NCBI GenBank assembly: GCA_030447415.1 | Contig: JAUJOZ010000020.1 | Coordinates: forward strand, 1 to 64,000 | DNA length: 64,000 nt | Source of the DNA: Thermomicrobiales bacterium | GTDB taxonomy: Bacteria; Chloroflexota; Chloroflexia; Thermomicrobiales; UBA6265 | Direction of reading: 5' to 3' | Shown: positions 37,742-46,517 of the stretch, one piece after another | How positions within the stretch are numbered: the first letter of the stretch is position 1 | Layout of the letters: each line of letters opens with the position of its first letter | Notes under the pieces: generated by a model | The model's database searches: none | What the model was told of the DNA's origin: nothing | Seen by the model: only the letters and a program-made list of their open reading frames with translations | Program-made: the position numbers and the translations under genes

Positions 37742-39172
37742 ATGGAAGAGTTCGACTATTGGGGGGAGTGCTGGCTTCCTGAGAAACCGGAGCGGCGATT
37801 GGGCGGAAGGCTTAGCTTCTCGCACGAGAGAGGCCTGAGCCTCAGCCTTGTCGGCTGTCTCGGCCACGACCCCGAAAACGATTCAGAAGACGAGCACGCG
37901 ATCGTTCACGGACAGGCCGCTGATGCGGGAAGCGTCACCCTGCGGCGATGTTGGCATCGCGGGCGAAGTAAGTCCTGCTCCCCCGGTTCCCCCGTCCTCG
38001 TCATTGCCAACTACGAGGCGCGGACGGCGTTCCTCGGCGCGCACTTCCACAGCGCCGAGGAAATGCGCTTCCGCGAGGCCGAGGTCGGGTACAGCCACCT
38101 GATCGACTGGGTCGAACCGCGGAGCTTCGCGTGGGCACACCCGCCGGGTGAAGCGGGCGAGCACGTCGACGCGGTGACCTACCAGCGACCCGCCCCCATC
38201 ACCGCCACAGTCCAGTCGGTGGAAGTCTCCTTGGCGTCCGAACTCACGTGCGAATACGGGCGTTTCAGCGCCCGGATGGACGAGACCTACGCCGTCCACC
38301 TCAAGGCGCCCGAGCCGTGGACGGTGGCCGAGTGGATCGAGCGCATCGCTGCTTCCCTTCAACACCTGCTGACATTCGCCACGGGGGTGCCGAACGCGCT
38401 CACGGAGTTGGTGGTGCGTGTGCCGGAGACGGGCGAGGCATACCGCGGTTCACCCCACCGGTGGGTGCGCGTCGTTTGGTGGGTGACCGGAGCCAGGAGG
38501 ACCGCGGAGGGGGCAACGCAGCGGGCGGACCAGCTGACCAGGTGGGGAATGCTGTTCGCCTAGGCGGACGTGGCGAACCGACTCCCAGAACTCCTCAGCG
38601 CCTGGTTCGGCTTGCACAACACGATCGACAGCGTCATCGGCCTCTACTTGCTGACCCAATACGACCAGGGCAGCTTCCCGTTCTTGGAGGCGGAATTCGT
38701 CAGCGTTGTTCAAGCGGTGGAGTCCTACCACCGGCGCCAGCGGCCTGGCGGGGTAACGAACGATGAAAAGTTCGAGCGGCGCAAGCAACGGATCCTGGCA
38801 GCGGTGTCTGGAAAGGATCGCAAGTGGCTCAAGGGCCCGCTGAAGTACAGCAACGAAAAGAGGCTCCGCGAGCGCATAACCGAGCTGGTGAACGAGACCG
38901 ACCAGGCGATCGGACGGTTTGTGGAGGACCGGGAGCGATTCATTGAGAGCGTGGTCGTCACCCGGAACTACTTCACCCACTTCGATAAGGAACAGGAACA
39001 AGAGCGGTTGCAGGGCCTGGAGCTGCTTGACGCAATGAACATCCTGCTCGTGATGCTGGAGGTGCTACTCCTCCGGGATCTGGGATTCGGCGCGGAGGAG
39101 AGCCTCGCCAAAGTTCGCGCGACCAAGCGATACCAGTCGATCCGCCGGATGAAGGTAGTCGGCGAGGACTGA
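37742..39172 (+). pseudogene. apeA: ApeA anti-phage HEPN protein, split by in-frame amber stop
   Basis: Two consecutive frames in the same phase (37742-38563 and 38570-39172) together make one ApeA-type protein of about 476 residues. The first half matches the ApeA N-terminal domain, starting with EEFDYWGECWLPEKPE. The second half is the HEPN domain, with VSVVQAVESYHRR and the RNase motif R-N-Y-F-T-H (R-x4-H). A TAG at 38561-38563 is the only interruption, and sequence similarity runs on both sides of it. ApeA proteins cause abortive infection by RNA cleavage. A GTG at 38570 could restart translation of the HEPN part but has no clear ribosome site. Function is therefore doubtful. Confidence 0.82.
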
Positions 39173-39204
39173 GGCGGCGCGTGGCCGCCCTGGCCGTTCG
39201 CGCT

Positions 39205-40362
39205 CTACGCCCCTGCGGAGAGGATGGCGTCCATCAGGTCGGCCGCCTCTCGGCGCCCCTGGTCCATCATGTGGGCGTAGAGGTCGGTCGTCGTCGCCAT
39301 CTGCGTGTGGCCGAGGATCTCCATCACCATCCGGGCCGGCACCTTCTGGGCGAAGAGGAGCGACGCCGCGCAGTGCCGCAGGTCGTGCAACCGCTGCCGC
39401 GGGAGCTCGGACCGCTCCAGCAACGCCTGGAACCGCTTGGTGACGTTGGAGGGCTCGAGCGGCGTGCCGATCGTCGACGGGAACACCAGCCCCATGTCCC
39501 GCCACCGGCCGCCGGCGACCAGCCGCTCCTCCAGCTGGCGGACCTTGTGCGCCCGAAGCGCAGCGACGCACGCATCGGGCAGCGCGATCGTGCGCCGGCT
39601 CCGCTCCGTCTTTGGCTCCTTCAGGACCAGCCCGCGCCCCTTGACCCGCTGCAACGCCCGCCGCACCCGCAGCCTCCGGCCGTCCAGGTCGACGTCCTCC
39701 CAGCACAGTCCTAGCGCCTCGCCCTGGCGCAGCCCGAGCGCGACCGCGACCGTGTAGAGAGCTTCGAGGCGGTCGCCCCTGGCGGCCTCCAGGAGCGAGC
39801 GCGTCTCCGCCGGCGTCAGCGGCTTCACCTCGGCGCGGCGCAGCCGCGGCGCGTCGGTCAGGGCGGCTGCGTTGCGGTGGACCAGGTCCCACTTGAGCGC
39901 CCGGTTGAGCGCGACCCGCAGCACCGCCCGGACGTACTGCACCGTCCGGGGGGACAGCCCGGCCGCCGACTTGGCCCGGAGCAGCTCCTGGACGTGCTGC
40001 GGCCCTAGCTTGCCGAGCTGGTGGCGCCCCAGCTCGGGCTTGAGGTGGAGGCGGACGATGTCGGCGTAGCTCGCGTGGGTCTTCGGGGCCAGCTTGGGCT
40101 CCACGACATCGGCGAGCCATCGGTCCAGGAACTGACCGACCGTCTGCCGGGGAATATCGATCGGGAGGCCCGCGTCGCGCTCGCGCTGGGCGGCGCGCAT
40201 CGCGGCCATTGCGGCCGCCTTGGTCTTCCCGTAGTAGCTCTTGCGCTTCGGCCTGCCGTCGACGACGGCGAGGGTGATGGTTGCCTCCCAGCGGTCGTCC
40301 TTGCGCTGGTAGCAGCCGCCCTCGTTCTGGCCGCGCTTGGGTTTCCTGGCCATGGTCGACAT
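39205..40362 (-). CDS. int: tyrosine recombinase / integrase
   Basis: This encodes 385 residues. Domain order is arm-binding N-terminus, SAM-like core-binding domain (about 70-165) and catalytic domain. The catalytic residues are visible: Arg in GLRQGEALGL, Lys in LKEPKTERSRR, HDLRHCAASLL, GHTQMATT and Tyr in LYAHM. It integrates and excises the element at tRNA-Gln. It reads towards the left att site. A related but broken copy lies at 54.9-55.4 kb. Confidence 0.96.
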   Translation of the reverse strand: MSTMARKPKRGQNEGGCYQRKDDRWEATITLAVVDGRPKRKSYYGKTKAAAMAAMRAAQRERDAGLPIDIPRQTVGQFLDRWLADVVEPKLAPKTHASYADIVRLHLKPELGRHQLGKLGPQHVQELLRAKSAAGLSPRTVQYVRAVLRVALNRALKWDLVHRNAAALTDAPRLRRAEVKPLTPAETRSLLEAARGDRLEALYTVAVALGLRQGEALGLCWEDVDLDGRRLRVRRALQRVKGRGLVLKEPKTERSRRTIALPDACVAALRAHKVRQLEERLVAGGRWRDMGLVFPSTIGTPLEPSNVTKRFQALLERSELPRQRLHDLRHCAASLLFAQKVPARMVMEILGHTQMATTTDLYAHMMDQGRREAADLMDAILSAGA

Positions 40363-40587
40363 GGTGGCCTCCGTGCTCTGCGTCGTCAGTACCGTGACGG
40401 TGGGGTGCCGTTGTGACGGCTTTGAGGCCGTGGTTCGGCAGTCGGTGCGCGCACGCTAACGCTCCCGGCTGACGGCCGGGGCGTCACTCCTTTCCTGTTA
40501 GCGGGGGTGCGGGGCTCGCGGACGGGGCGCGGGGTGATAGGATGGGGGTCCTCGCCCGGCGTGACCTCGGCGGGCGGTGGGTTGCCA

Positions 40588-40638
40588 GGAAAGGCAGCGG
40601 CCTAGTTGGGCTCTACTCTTCTAGGCCGCTGCTTTTCC
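40588..40638 (-). terminator. 18-bp stem hairpin at end of XRE gene
   Basis: GGAAAGGCAGCGGCCTAG (40588-40605) pairs with CTAGGCCGCTGCTTTTCC (40621-40638) with one G-U pair. It overlaps the XRE stop and is followed by TTTCC on the minus strand. It probably ends XRE transcription before int. Confidence 0.65.
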
Positions 40639-40855
40639 CTCTGGCGTCCACTGCTGGGGGCGCCGCCTCCCAGTCGACCAACTCCTCCGGCATCACGCCA
40701 AGGGCCTCTGCGAGTCGCCGGACCGTGCTTGGGTGCGGCCGTTGGAGATTACGCTCTAGGCGGCTGATGTTGGCCTTCGTGGTGCCCATCAGGTCGGCCA
40801 GTTCCTGTTGACTTAGAAATTTTCGCTCGCGGATCTCGCGCAGTTTTAGGCGCAT
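40613..40855 (-). CDS. XRE-family regulator, element-encoded
   Basis: This encodes 80 residues, almost only a helix-turn-helix: SQQELADLMGTTKANISRLE. ATG 40855 has AGGAG 8 bases upstream; the longer frame adds 17 unrelated residues. It probably represses element genes or the integrase, which starts 250 bases downstream. Confidence 0.85.
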   Translation of the reverse strand: MRLKLREIRERKFLSQQELADLMGTTKANISRLERNLQRPHPSTVRRLAEALGVMPEELVDWEAAPPAVDARGKSSGLEE

Positions 40856-41019
40856 CGCCCCGTCTCCTCGTCTCATGTGTCGCCATTCGCTCGAAAATCT
40901 GACCAAATGGCTACCTTAGTGTATCACGGAGGAGACGAACTGACGCCGCGCCGTCGTCCACTCTGCCGGACCGTGGATGGGTGTCTGGCGCACCCACCTC
41001 GGGGGCCGGCAGTTCATGG

Positions 41020-41388
41020 CTAGCCCCGCCCCGCCGCCAGCGCCTCGACCGCCGAGCGGGGGATGGCGAGCCGGCCGCCGGGGACCAGCTCTCGGCCCGG
41101 CAGCCTGCCCTTCTGGATCAATTCGCTCACACGCGGGGCGCTGAGGCCGAGGATGGCGGCCGCCTCCGCCCGCGTCACCGTCTGCGCTTCGGCCCGTCCG
41201 CGCAGCCCGGCCAGCGTCTCGTGGAACGTCGACCAGCATTCATTGAGCTGCTTTTCGTACTGGGTATGGAGGTTGGTCAGACTCATGGCGATCCCGCGCT
41301 CCGCGGCAATGCGGGCCTCGTTCAGAAGATGCTTCTCCTGGGCGATGTCATCCACTGGGGCGCCGGTCTCGTCGGTTTGCCGCGTCAT
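41020..41388 (-). CDS. helix-turn-helix (excisionase-like) protein
   Basis: This encodes 122 residues. An N-terminal helical region is followed from residue 72 by TRAEAAAILGLSAPRVSELI, then GRLPGRELVPGGRLAIPRSA, the pattern of MerR/excisionase-type DNA-binding domains. It starts in an ATGA overlap with the gene before it, so the two are coupled. It might be a directionality factor or a regulator. Confidence 0.7.
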   Translation of the reverse strand: MTRQTDETGAPVDDIAQEKHLLNEARIAAERGIAMSLTNLHTQYEKQLNECWSTFHETLAGLRGRAEAQTVTRAEAAAILGLSAPRVSELIQKGRLPGRELVPGGRLAIPRSAVEALAAGRG

Positions 41389-41834
41389 CCGTCGACCTCC
41401 TCGTCGTGATCACTGCCCTCCGGTCTGGCCGCCTGGCGGAGGGCGAGCGCCAACACCTCCGCATCATCGGCGAAGTACTCAAGCGCCCGCTCCGCGAGTT
41501 CGTGTGCCCCTAGGGTGGGGTCTGCGGCCAGTTGCTGCCGCACCCACTCTTTGACGCGTTGGCGTGGGGTGGCGTCGGCCTCCATGCCCTTACCCTCCTG
41601 GTCCGCGAGGCGCGCAAGGTGCTCGGCCACGTCGCGGCACCAGTCGGCCAGGTCCGCCCAGAGCACGGGGAGGAGGTCGCGCCCTTCGTCGGGCGGGTGC
41701 GCCCAAAGCCAGCACGCCTGGCGCTCGGCCGAGAGACCGGTCGTCATCACGTGGGTATTGAGGCTGGTGAAGAGGGTGGTGGCCCGGGCGGCGGCGAGGT
41801 CATCCACCGGCGAGGTCTCGGTCGACGTGTCCAT
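41385..41834 (-). CDS. hypothetical acidic protein
   Basis: This encodes 149 residues, soluble and acidic, ending EEVDG. It shows no motif that I know. ATG 41834 has GGAGGG 6 bases upstream; a longer frame to 41921 would run through a hairpin. It is the first gene of a two-gene operon with the HTH gene and may be its partner. Confidence 0.65.
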   Translation of the reverse strand: MDTSTETSPVDDLAAARATTLFTSLNTHVMTTGLSAERQACWLWAHPPDEGRDLLPVLWADLADWCRDVAEHLARLADQEGKGMEADATPRQRVKEWVRQQLAADPTLGAHELAERALEYFADDAEVLALALRQAARPEGSDHDEEVDG

Positions 41835-41884
41835 GATGGCCCTCCGGCAACGCTCGATCGCTCCACCCTGGGTGCACGGGGCAA

Positions 41885-41921
41885 GTGAACGGCCCCGGGG
41901 AGTGGGACCGGGGCCGTTCAC
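41885..41921. repeat. perfect 14-bp inverted repeat between divergent genes
   Basis: GTGAACGGCCCCGG and CCGGGGCCGTTCAC flank a 9-base loop. It lies between two divergent genes, so it does not fit a simple terminator; an operator or the relic of a lost gene's terminator are both possible. Confidence 0.5.
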
Positions 41922-42079
41922 GGAAGGATACCGACGCCGATGCGTCTCAACGCCGGCCGGCGCATTGTGCCCGAGGGCGGGCGCCAGGGCAACGGCCCCG
42001 CATTGCCGTCCGAGGCCGTATGATGCGCTGGCGCGGCCGTCACGTCGGCGGTCGCCTCGTTCGCAGAGGGAGACCCGCC

Positions 42080-42648
42080 ATGCGTCGCGTCTCGGTGCTC
42101 GTGTCGCTGCTCGTCGTCCTGCTCGTCGGTGTCGTGGTCACCACCCGCCTCGGGGCCGGCGCGCTTGCTCAGGACGGGACGCCCCCGACCGAGGAGTTCG
42201 CGCCCCCGAGGGGGTGGCGTTCGCGCCGCTCGCCTTCGGCACCGCCGAGGAGCTCCCGGCGCCGGCTGACCTCATCCTCATCCGCTTCACCATCGACCCC
42301 GGCGCCGGCTTCCCGATCGAGGAGGACGACCCGTCGGTCGCCCTCGTCTACGTCGAGTCCGGCGCCTTCACGGTCCGCACCGAGGCCCCGATCCGGGTCA
42401 CCCGCGCCGCCACGATCGCGGCGTTCGCGACGCCCGGCGCGGTCGAGGAGGGGGCCGAGCCGCAGCTGGAGGAGATCGCGGCCGGGACCGAGTTCACGCT
42501 GGAGGCGGGTGACTCCGCCGTCTTCCCGCCCAACGTGCCGGGCGAGGTCCGCAACGACGGGGCGGAGCCGGCCGTGGGCCTGGTCACCATCATCGCGCCG
42601 CCCGAGGAGGCGGAAGGGACACCCGCCGCCGGCACACCAACGCCGTAG
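42080..42648 (+). pseudogene. secreted cupin-domain protein, single frameshift
   Basis: ATG 42080 (GAGGGAG upstream) begins a clear signal peptide, RRVSVLVSLLVVLLVGVVV, cleaved near GALAQ. At a run of five C near 42203 the coding potential moves to another frame. That frame continues as a cupin barrel (LILIRFTIDPGAGFPIEED, then GTEFTLEAGDSAVFPP) to a stop at 42648 with a TPAAGTPTP tail. With one base fewer the protein would be about 189 residues. The function of such exported cupins is unknown. Confidence 0.75.
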
Positions 42649-42680
42649 CGGGTCGTTCACCAGCACAAGCACCACGAAGC

Positions 42681-42706
42681 GGGGGCGGCCATTGTTGGCC
42701 GCCCCC
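42681..42706 (+). terminator. hairpin after cupin gene
   Basis: GGGGGCGGCC and GGCCGCCCCC flank the loop ATTGTT, 33 bases after the stop. No U-tract follows; the same style recurs after other genes here. Confidence 0.65.
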
Positions 42707-42801
42707 CAGCTGTTCCCGTGCCCCGAGGCGAAGTCCGAGGCCGGCGTCCGAGCGATAGGTGTCGTAGGGGTTAGGGCGCCGGTGCTGGCCTCGACTCGAC
42801 G

Positions 42802-43053
42802 TCACGCCGCCTCGGTTGTAAGGACCGTGGTGAGGATGGCGTCGACAGCGCTGGTGGGGAGTGCGAAGCCGTGCGCCCGGCTGGGGTCCGCTATGGCGGC
42901 GACGGCGCCGGTCCACTGGTCGCCTTCACGCGTCATCCGCAGCTCGAGCCCGCGCTCCACGCGGGTCTGTCCTTCGCCGTCTTGACCGTAGAGGTACACG
43001 ACGGCCTCTAGGCGGCGGAGGCTGGTGGTCAGCAGAGGAACGGGGTGCGTCAT
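42802..43053 (-). CDS. hypothetical protein
   Basis: This encodes 83 residues of mixed composition with no signal peptide or membrane segment and no recognised domain. AGGAG lies 9 bases before ATG 43053. Its start overlaps the end of the SWIM-protein frame. Confidence 0.6.
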   Translation of the reverse strand: MTHPVPLLTTSLRRLEAVVYLYGQDGEGQTRVERGLELRMTREGDQWTGAVAAIADPSRAHGFALPTSAVDAILTTVLTTEAA

Positions 43054-43634
43054 GGGGTCGGCTCCTCTTCTCGGTCGATGGCGGGTTCAGCGGAAAGGGC
43101 CCCCGTCGGGAGTGGGCTCCCGACGGGGCCCGGACGATTAGGCCGCTGGGACCAGGGCGCCACCCGGCAGTCGCGGGTGCGGGACACGGGGTCGGAGGTA
43201 CTGCGCTTCCAGCGGGCGGGGTGCCGGCGGTGTGACCACGGAAACGGGTCGGGGATGCGGCCGAGCTCGGCCAGCAGCAGGGCGTGATGGGGGCAGCGCC
43301 CCCAGAGGCGGAAGCGTCGGCAGGTGCAGGCCTCGGGGTCGACGCGGTAGAGGCGAGTCGGGGTCGACGGGTCGGTGGCGAAGTGCTCGCCGCGCACCGG
43401 CTCGATCAGGATGCGGACGCCGGCCCGGTCGGCGTGGTTGGCCAGGCGGTGCAGGTGCTCGGCGCGCTGCGTAGCGATGCGGCACGCGAGCGCGGCGGTG
43501 CTCATGTCTGGGGGCTCCTGCTCGGGGGCGGCGTCGTCGCGGAGGAGGGCATCGGCGGCCGCCTCGGCGGTGTAGCCCTCGGCGTGGCTGAATGCGTACC
43601 CGGTCAAGGCTCGGTATCCTTTCGTCGCTGTCAT
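43050..43634 (-). CDS. SWIM-type zinc-finger protein, 3' end uncertain
   Basis: The frame encodes 194 residues. CTCRRFRLWGRCPHHALLL near residues 100-118 fits the C-x-C...C-x-H SWIM zinc finger, which binds nucleic acid or protein. The last 30 codons run through a strong hairpin (43097-43131); another frame ends just before that hairpin at 43138 with LVPAA, like the LPRAA end of the second SWIM gene. A one-base shift near 43155 is therefore likely, and the native end is probably 43138. Confidence 0.65.
   Translation of the reverse strand: MTATKGYRALTGYAFSHAEGYTAEAAADALLRDDAAPEQEPPDMSTAALACRIATQRAEHLHRLANHADRAGVRILIEPVRGEHFATDPSTPTRLYRVDPEACTCRRFRLWGRCPHHALLLAELGRIPDPFPWSHRRHPARWKRSTSDPVSRTRDCRVAPWSQRPNRPGPVGSPLPTGALSAEPAIDREEEPTP
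43097..43131 (-). terminator. hairpin at end of first SWIM gene
   Basis: GGGCCCCCGTCGGGAG pairs with CTCCCGACGGGGCCC around a TGGG loop, with one extra C. Its position argues that the preceding gene ends at 43138. Confidence 0.6.
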
Positions 43635-43936
43635 GGCGTCCTGGGGGCTGCGCTGGCGTGGGGCGGCTCGGGTGTCCAGACCTGAGCCGCCCGCTTGTGT
43701 CTCTAGCAGAGTGTGGTTTGGATGACGGTGTTTCCTTCGGTTTGATCGGTGGTTGGTGGGGGTCTTGGTGGCCGGTCACGAGTGGCGCCGTGCCCCGGCT
43801 GGTTCCACGAGGGGGCCGCTCGTCCACGGTGCCCCGTCCTTCTGATCCCCGCGACCGGCGACGCGGCGCCGGCCCTGGCTCGGGTGCTTGTCCGGTGGGG
43901 GGTCTCAGCGGCGGTGCTCCTTCCGGGGGGCGATTA
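43635..43936. other. stretch without a supported gene
   Basis: About 300 bases between the SWIM genes. Frames exist on both strands but are Pro/Arg-rich and look like chance GC-rich frames. No promoter of good quality was seen. Confidence 0.3.
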
Positions 43937-43958
43937 GGGGCGGCGCGGATGCCGCCCC
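43937..43958 (-). terminator. hairpin after second SWIM gene
   Basis: GGGGCGGC and GCCGCCCC flank the loop GCGGAT, 12 bases after the stop of the gene at 43970. Confidence 0.6.
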
Positions 43959-43969
43959 CGTGGGGTGTG

Positions 43970-44368
43970 TTAGGCGGCGCGCGGGAGGCGGTCGGACTCC
44001 TTTATCAGGACCTGCCAGAGCGCGGGGCGCGGGGTTGGGGCGGACGCCACCGGGGCGGGCGGCTCGGGTTCCGGCTCCGGCTCGGGATCGAGGTCGAGCA
44101 GACCGGCGGCGAAGTAGTAAGCGGCGCGGTGCTTGCAAATTGGGTCATTGAAGTCGCCGGCCGGGCACTCGCAGCCGTGAGCGATGCCGTTGGAAACCTG
44201 GACCGTGTACGCCTTGGTGGCGTCGGTGCCGGAGGTGGCCACCCACAGGCCGCAGCCGACCACTTGTCGGACCTGGACCTGCTCGGCCAGCGCGCGTCGC
44301 AGCGCCGCCTGCCATCGCTCGGGGGTTGCCTGCCGCGGGTGCCGGGTCGCCGTCGCTGCCACAACCAT
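43970..44368 (-). CDS. SWIM-type zinc-finger protein
   Basis: This encodes 132 residues. A helical N-terminus is followed by a strand-rich part and CECPAGDFNDPICKHRAAYYF (C-x-C, then C-x-H), a clear SWIM finger, then a Pro/Glu linker. ATG 44368 has AAGGAG just upstream. A consensus promoter lies 56 bases before it. SWIM proteins of this size are common on mobile elements, but their role is not known. Confidence 0.8.
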   Translation of the reverse strand: MVVAATATRHPRQATPERWQAALRRALAEQVQVRQVVGCGLWVATSGTDATKAYTVQVSNGIAHGCECPAGDFNDPICKHRAAYYFAAGLLDLDPEPEPEPEPPAPVASAPTPRPALWQVLIKESDRLPRAA

Positions 44369-44423
44369 CGCTCCTTCGCGCTGACCTCGGATACGGGCGG
44401 GGGTTGCCGTCCCCGTTGACGAT

Positions 44424-44452
44424 ATGATAACAGAATAATTCCGCCGTGTCAA
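44424..44452 (-). promoter_or_regulatory. consensus promoter with flanking 8-bp inverted repeat
   Basis: TTGACA (44447-44452) and TATCAT (44424-44429) on the minus strand are 17 bases apart. TGATAACA (44425-44432) and TGTTATCA (44458-44465) form a perfect inverted repeat over the -10 and just upstream of the -35, a natural place for a repressor. The region is AT-rich, unlike its surroundings. Confidence 0.75.
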
Positions 44453-44562
44453 TTTTTTGTTATCAAATCGTGCAGCCTGGCGCGGCGGGGCTTGCGCGCC
44501 ATCCGGTCCCGGGCGATGCTGCTGCCGCAGCGGGGACCGGCCGGTGACCGGAGGTGGGCACG

Positions 44563-45288
44563 ATGAGCCGATGGGTGGTGGTGGTCGCGTGGATCGCGCT
44601 GGCTGGCAGCCTGCTGCTGGTCGAGTTGGCCGCCGCGCAGGGTGACGGCGCTAGCCCGTCGCCAGCGCCTAACCGCGCCGAGGATCGGGCGTGCGCGCGC
44701 GTGGCGCGGGAGTGGGCAGATCGGCACGGGCTCGACGACGAGGGTATCGCGGTCCTGAGCGGGTGCCGCCAAGATGCGGGCGGGGAGTGGTTCTTGCCCA
44801 CCGGGCCGGACGATCCGCGTCTGCCGGGCGGACCGGTGCTCAGCGCACCGGAGGAGCAGCGGACGGCAGACCTGCTCCGCCGGATCGAAACCCAGCTCGC
44901 CGGCTTACCGGCCACCATGCCGCCCTGGATGGTGGAGCGGCTCGAGGAACTCTACGACCCGATCAACCACGCCGTCACCGGCCACCTCGACCCGGACGCG
45001 GCGCTCGCCGGCTTCCAAGACCAGTATGCGGCGGTTCTGGTGTCCTACCTTCGGGACCCGGCCAACCGCGCCCTGGCCGACCACGTGTGGTGGTGGGCGA
45101 GCCGACGCGAGGCCGCCTTCCCGCAGAGCGAGTGCACCCGCCGCGCCTTGCCCCCGCCCGTCTGCGGCGCCGTCGTCTCCATGCTCCGGATCAACCTGCC
45201 CCCGTTCCCGTGGGACTTGGCCGACCCCCTCGTCCTCGCCGACTACCTCGCCTGGTCCCTCGACAACCATCTCGTCCCGTCAAGGTAG
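44563..45288 (+). CDS. secreted hypothetical protein
   Basis: This encodes 241 residues. The N-terminus is a signal peptide (WVVVVAWIALAGSLLLVEL, then AAAQ). The mature part is helical with four Cys (two near residues 43 and 65, two near 193 and 201) that could form disulfides. No family is recognised. ATG 44563 has GGAGGT 7 bases upstream. It is divergent from the second SWIM gene. Confidence 0.7.
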   Translation: MSRWVVVVAWIALAGSLLLVELAAAQGDGASPSPAPNRAEDRACARVAREWADRHGLDDEGIAVLSGCRQDAGGEWFLPTGPDDPRLPGGPVLSAPEEQRTADLLRRIETQLAGLPATMPPWMVERLEELYDPINHAVTGHLDPDAALAGFQDQYAAVLVSYLRDPANRALADHVWWWASRREAAFPQSECTRRALPPPVCGAVVSMLRINLPPFPWDLADPLVLADYLAWSLDNHLVPSR

Positions 45289-45534
45289 CCGCTGCCTTTG
45301 CCCGCTCCCACCCGCTACGCATACCGTGACAGCACCCGATCCCCGGCTCATCCCCCACGGTCACCCTGTCTGCACCCTCCCCCTCCCATCACGGGAAGCC
45401 CCAGGGGGATGGGGGGGATGGTTGGTCGGTCGTCGGTCAGGGGAGGACATTCTGAGGGTAGGTAGGTGGTCATGGGTGCAGGGGACCCACCCCTACCCAC
45501 CCCGTGCGCTTCCCCAACCTCGAACGCTATCGAC

Positions 45535-45546
45535 GTATGCTCATAC
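45535..45546. promoter_or_regulatory. small palindrome upstream of terminase-like gene
   Basis: GTATGCTCATAC lies inside an AT-richer stretch that also has CTATC...GATAG. It is 18 bases before the next start codon and may be an operator. Confidence 0.3.
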
Positions 45547-45563
45547 AGTGATAGACTACCGGC

Positions 45564-46250
45564 ATGGATGACCCTGCACGGCCGCATGGCCTCGTGGCCC
45601 TCCGCCCGGACCGGGAAGCGGCCTACCAGACCTACCGGGCCAGCACCCCGCTCCCTCCGCAAAACCGCGGAACTGCTGGGCATTCCCGAAGGCACGATCT
45701 TCGAGTGGAACTGGGTCGAGCGGTGGGCGGATCGGCTGGCGGAGGACGACCGGCGGGGCACGCTCTCCGTGCGCGCCCATGCGAACGCGCTGCTGCTGGG
45801 CCAGTTGCAGCACAACATCGAGGCCGCCATCGCCATTCGGGACAACGCGAAGGAGCCGGCCATGGCCCGGATGCGGGCGGTGGAGTGGCTGTCCGGAATC
45901 GCCGGGGTGACGCCGGCACCTCGTGGCGCCGGCGTCGGACAGGACCCGGGTGAGGGCATCGGACCTGCCCGATCTGGCGAGCATGACGGACGACGAGCTA
46001 GACGCCTATGAGCGGGGGGCTGCTGCCGGAGCCCACGACGTTTGCTTCCCGCCACCTGACCGGCCTCACCATCGCCGAGCTGCACGACTTGATGTACCTG
46101 CTCGGCAAGCTGCAACGCGCCACGCCCCGCGTCGCCACACCCGCCCCCTCTCCCTGTGCCGCTCTCGCCCGCGCGCACGAGGGGATGGCGGGCGGCCCGT
46201 CGCCGGATGGTGCAGGGCGCAGGGACGCTCCCCCTGCCCATGGTCGCTGA
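45564..46250 (+). pseudogene. small-terminase-like helix-turn-helix protein, frameshifted
   Basis: ATG 45564 opens a frame (ALRPDREAAYQTYRAST) that continues in another phase as RKTAELLGIPEGTIFEWNWV and then ARMRAVEWLSGIAGVTP. This is the helix-turn-helix and tail pattern of phage small-terminase-like proteins. Further fragments (ASMTDDELDAYERG, then HLTGLTIAELHDLMYLLGKL) lie in two more phases. At least three shifts separate them. The family assignment is by resemblance and could be wrong. Confidence 0.5.
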
Positions 46251-46517
46251 TCGCCGTGCTCCGGGACAACGCGGGGAGGCCGCTGGAACTGACGCCGACG
46301 GCCTCGTCGGTGGCGGTTGGGCGCCGGCGCCGCCGTCGGGGTGGCCCCGGTTGTCGCCTCGAGGGCGCAGCGCACCGCGCCGCGGAGCGTGCTCGGCCCG
46401 CGCGATTAAGTAGGCCGATTAGGTCGTTCTAACACTAGGGTGCCGGGCCGCCGGGCCGTAGGGTAGCCCCTGTGCAAGCGCCACGTTCGCTCTCCCGCAG
46501 GGAAGAAGTGGGGCATC

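Noticed and set aside
41515..42130. N-terminal extension of the cupin frame
   Set aside because: That stretch is antisense to the acidic hypothetical gene and passes through a hairpin; the signal peptide at 42080 gives the natural start in another phase.
43138..43827. 229-codon minus-strand frame overlapping the first SWIM gene
   Set aside because: Pro/Arg-rich with no domain for most of its length; only its last few codons may be the true end of the SWIM gene after a frameshift.
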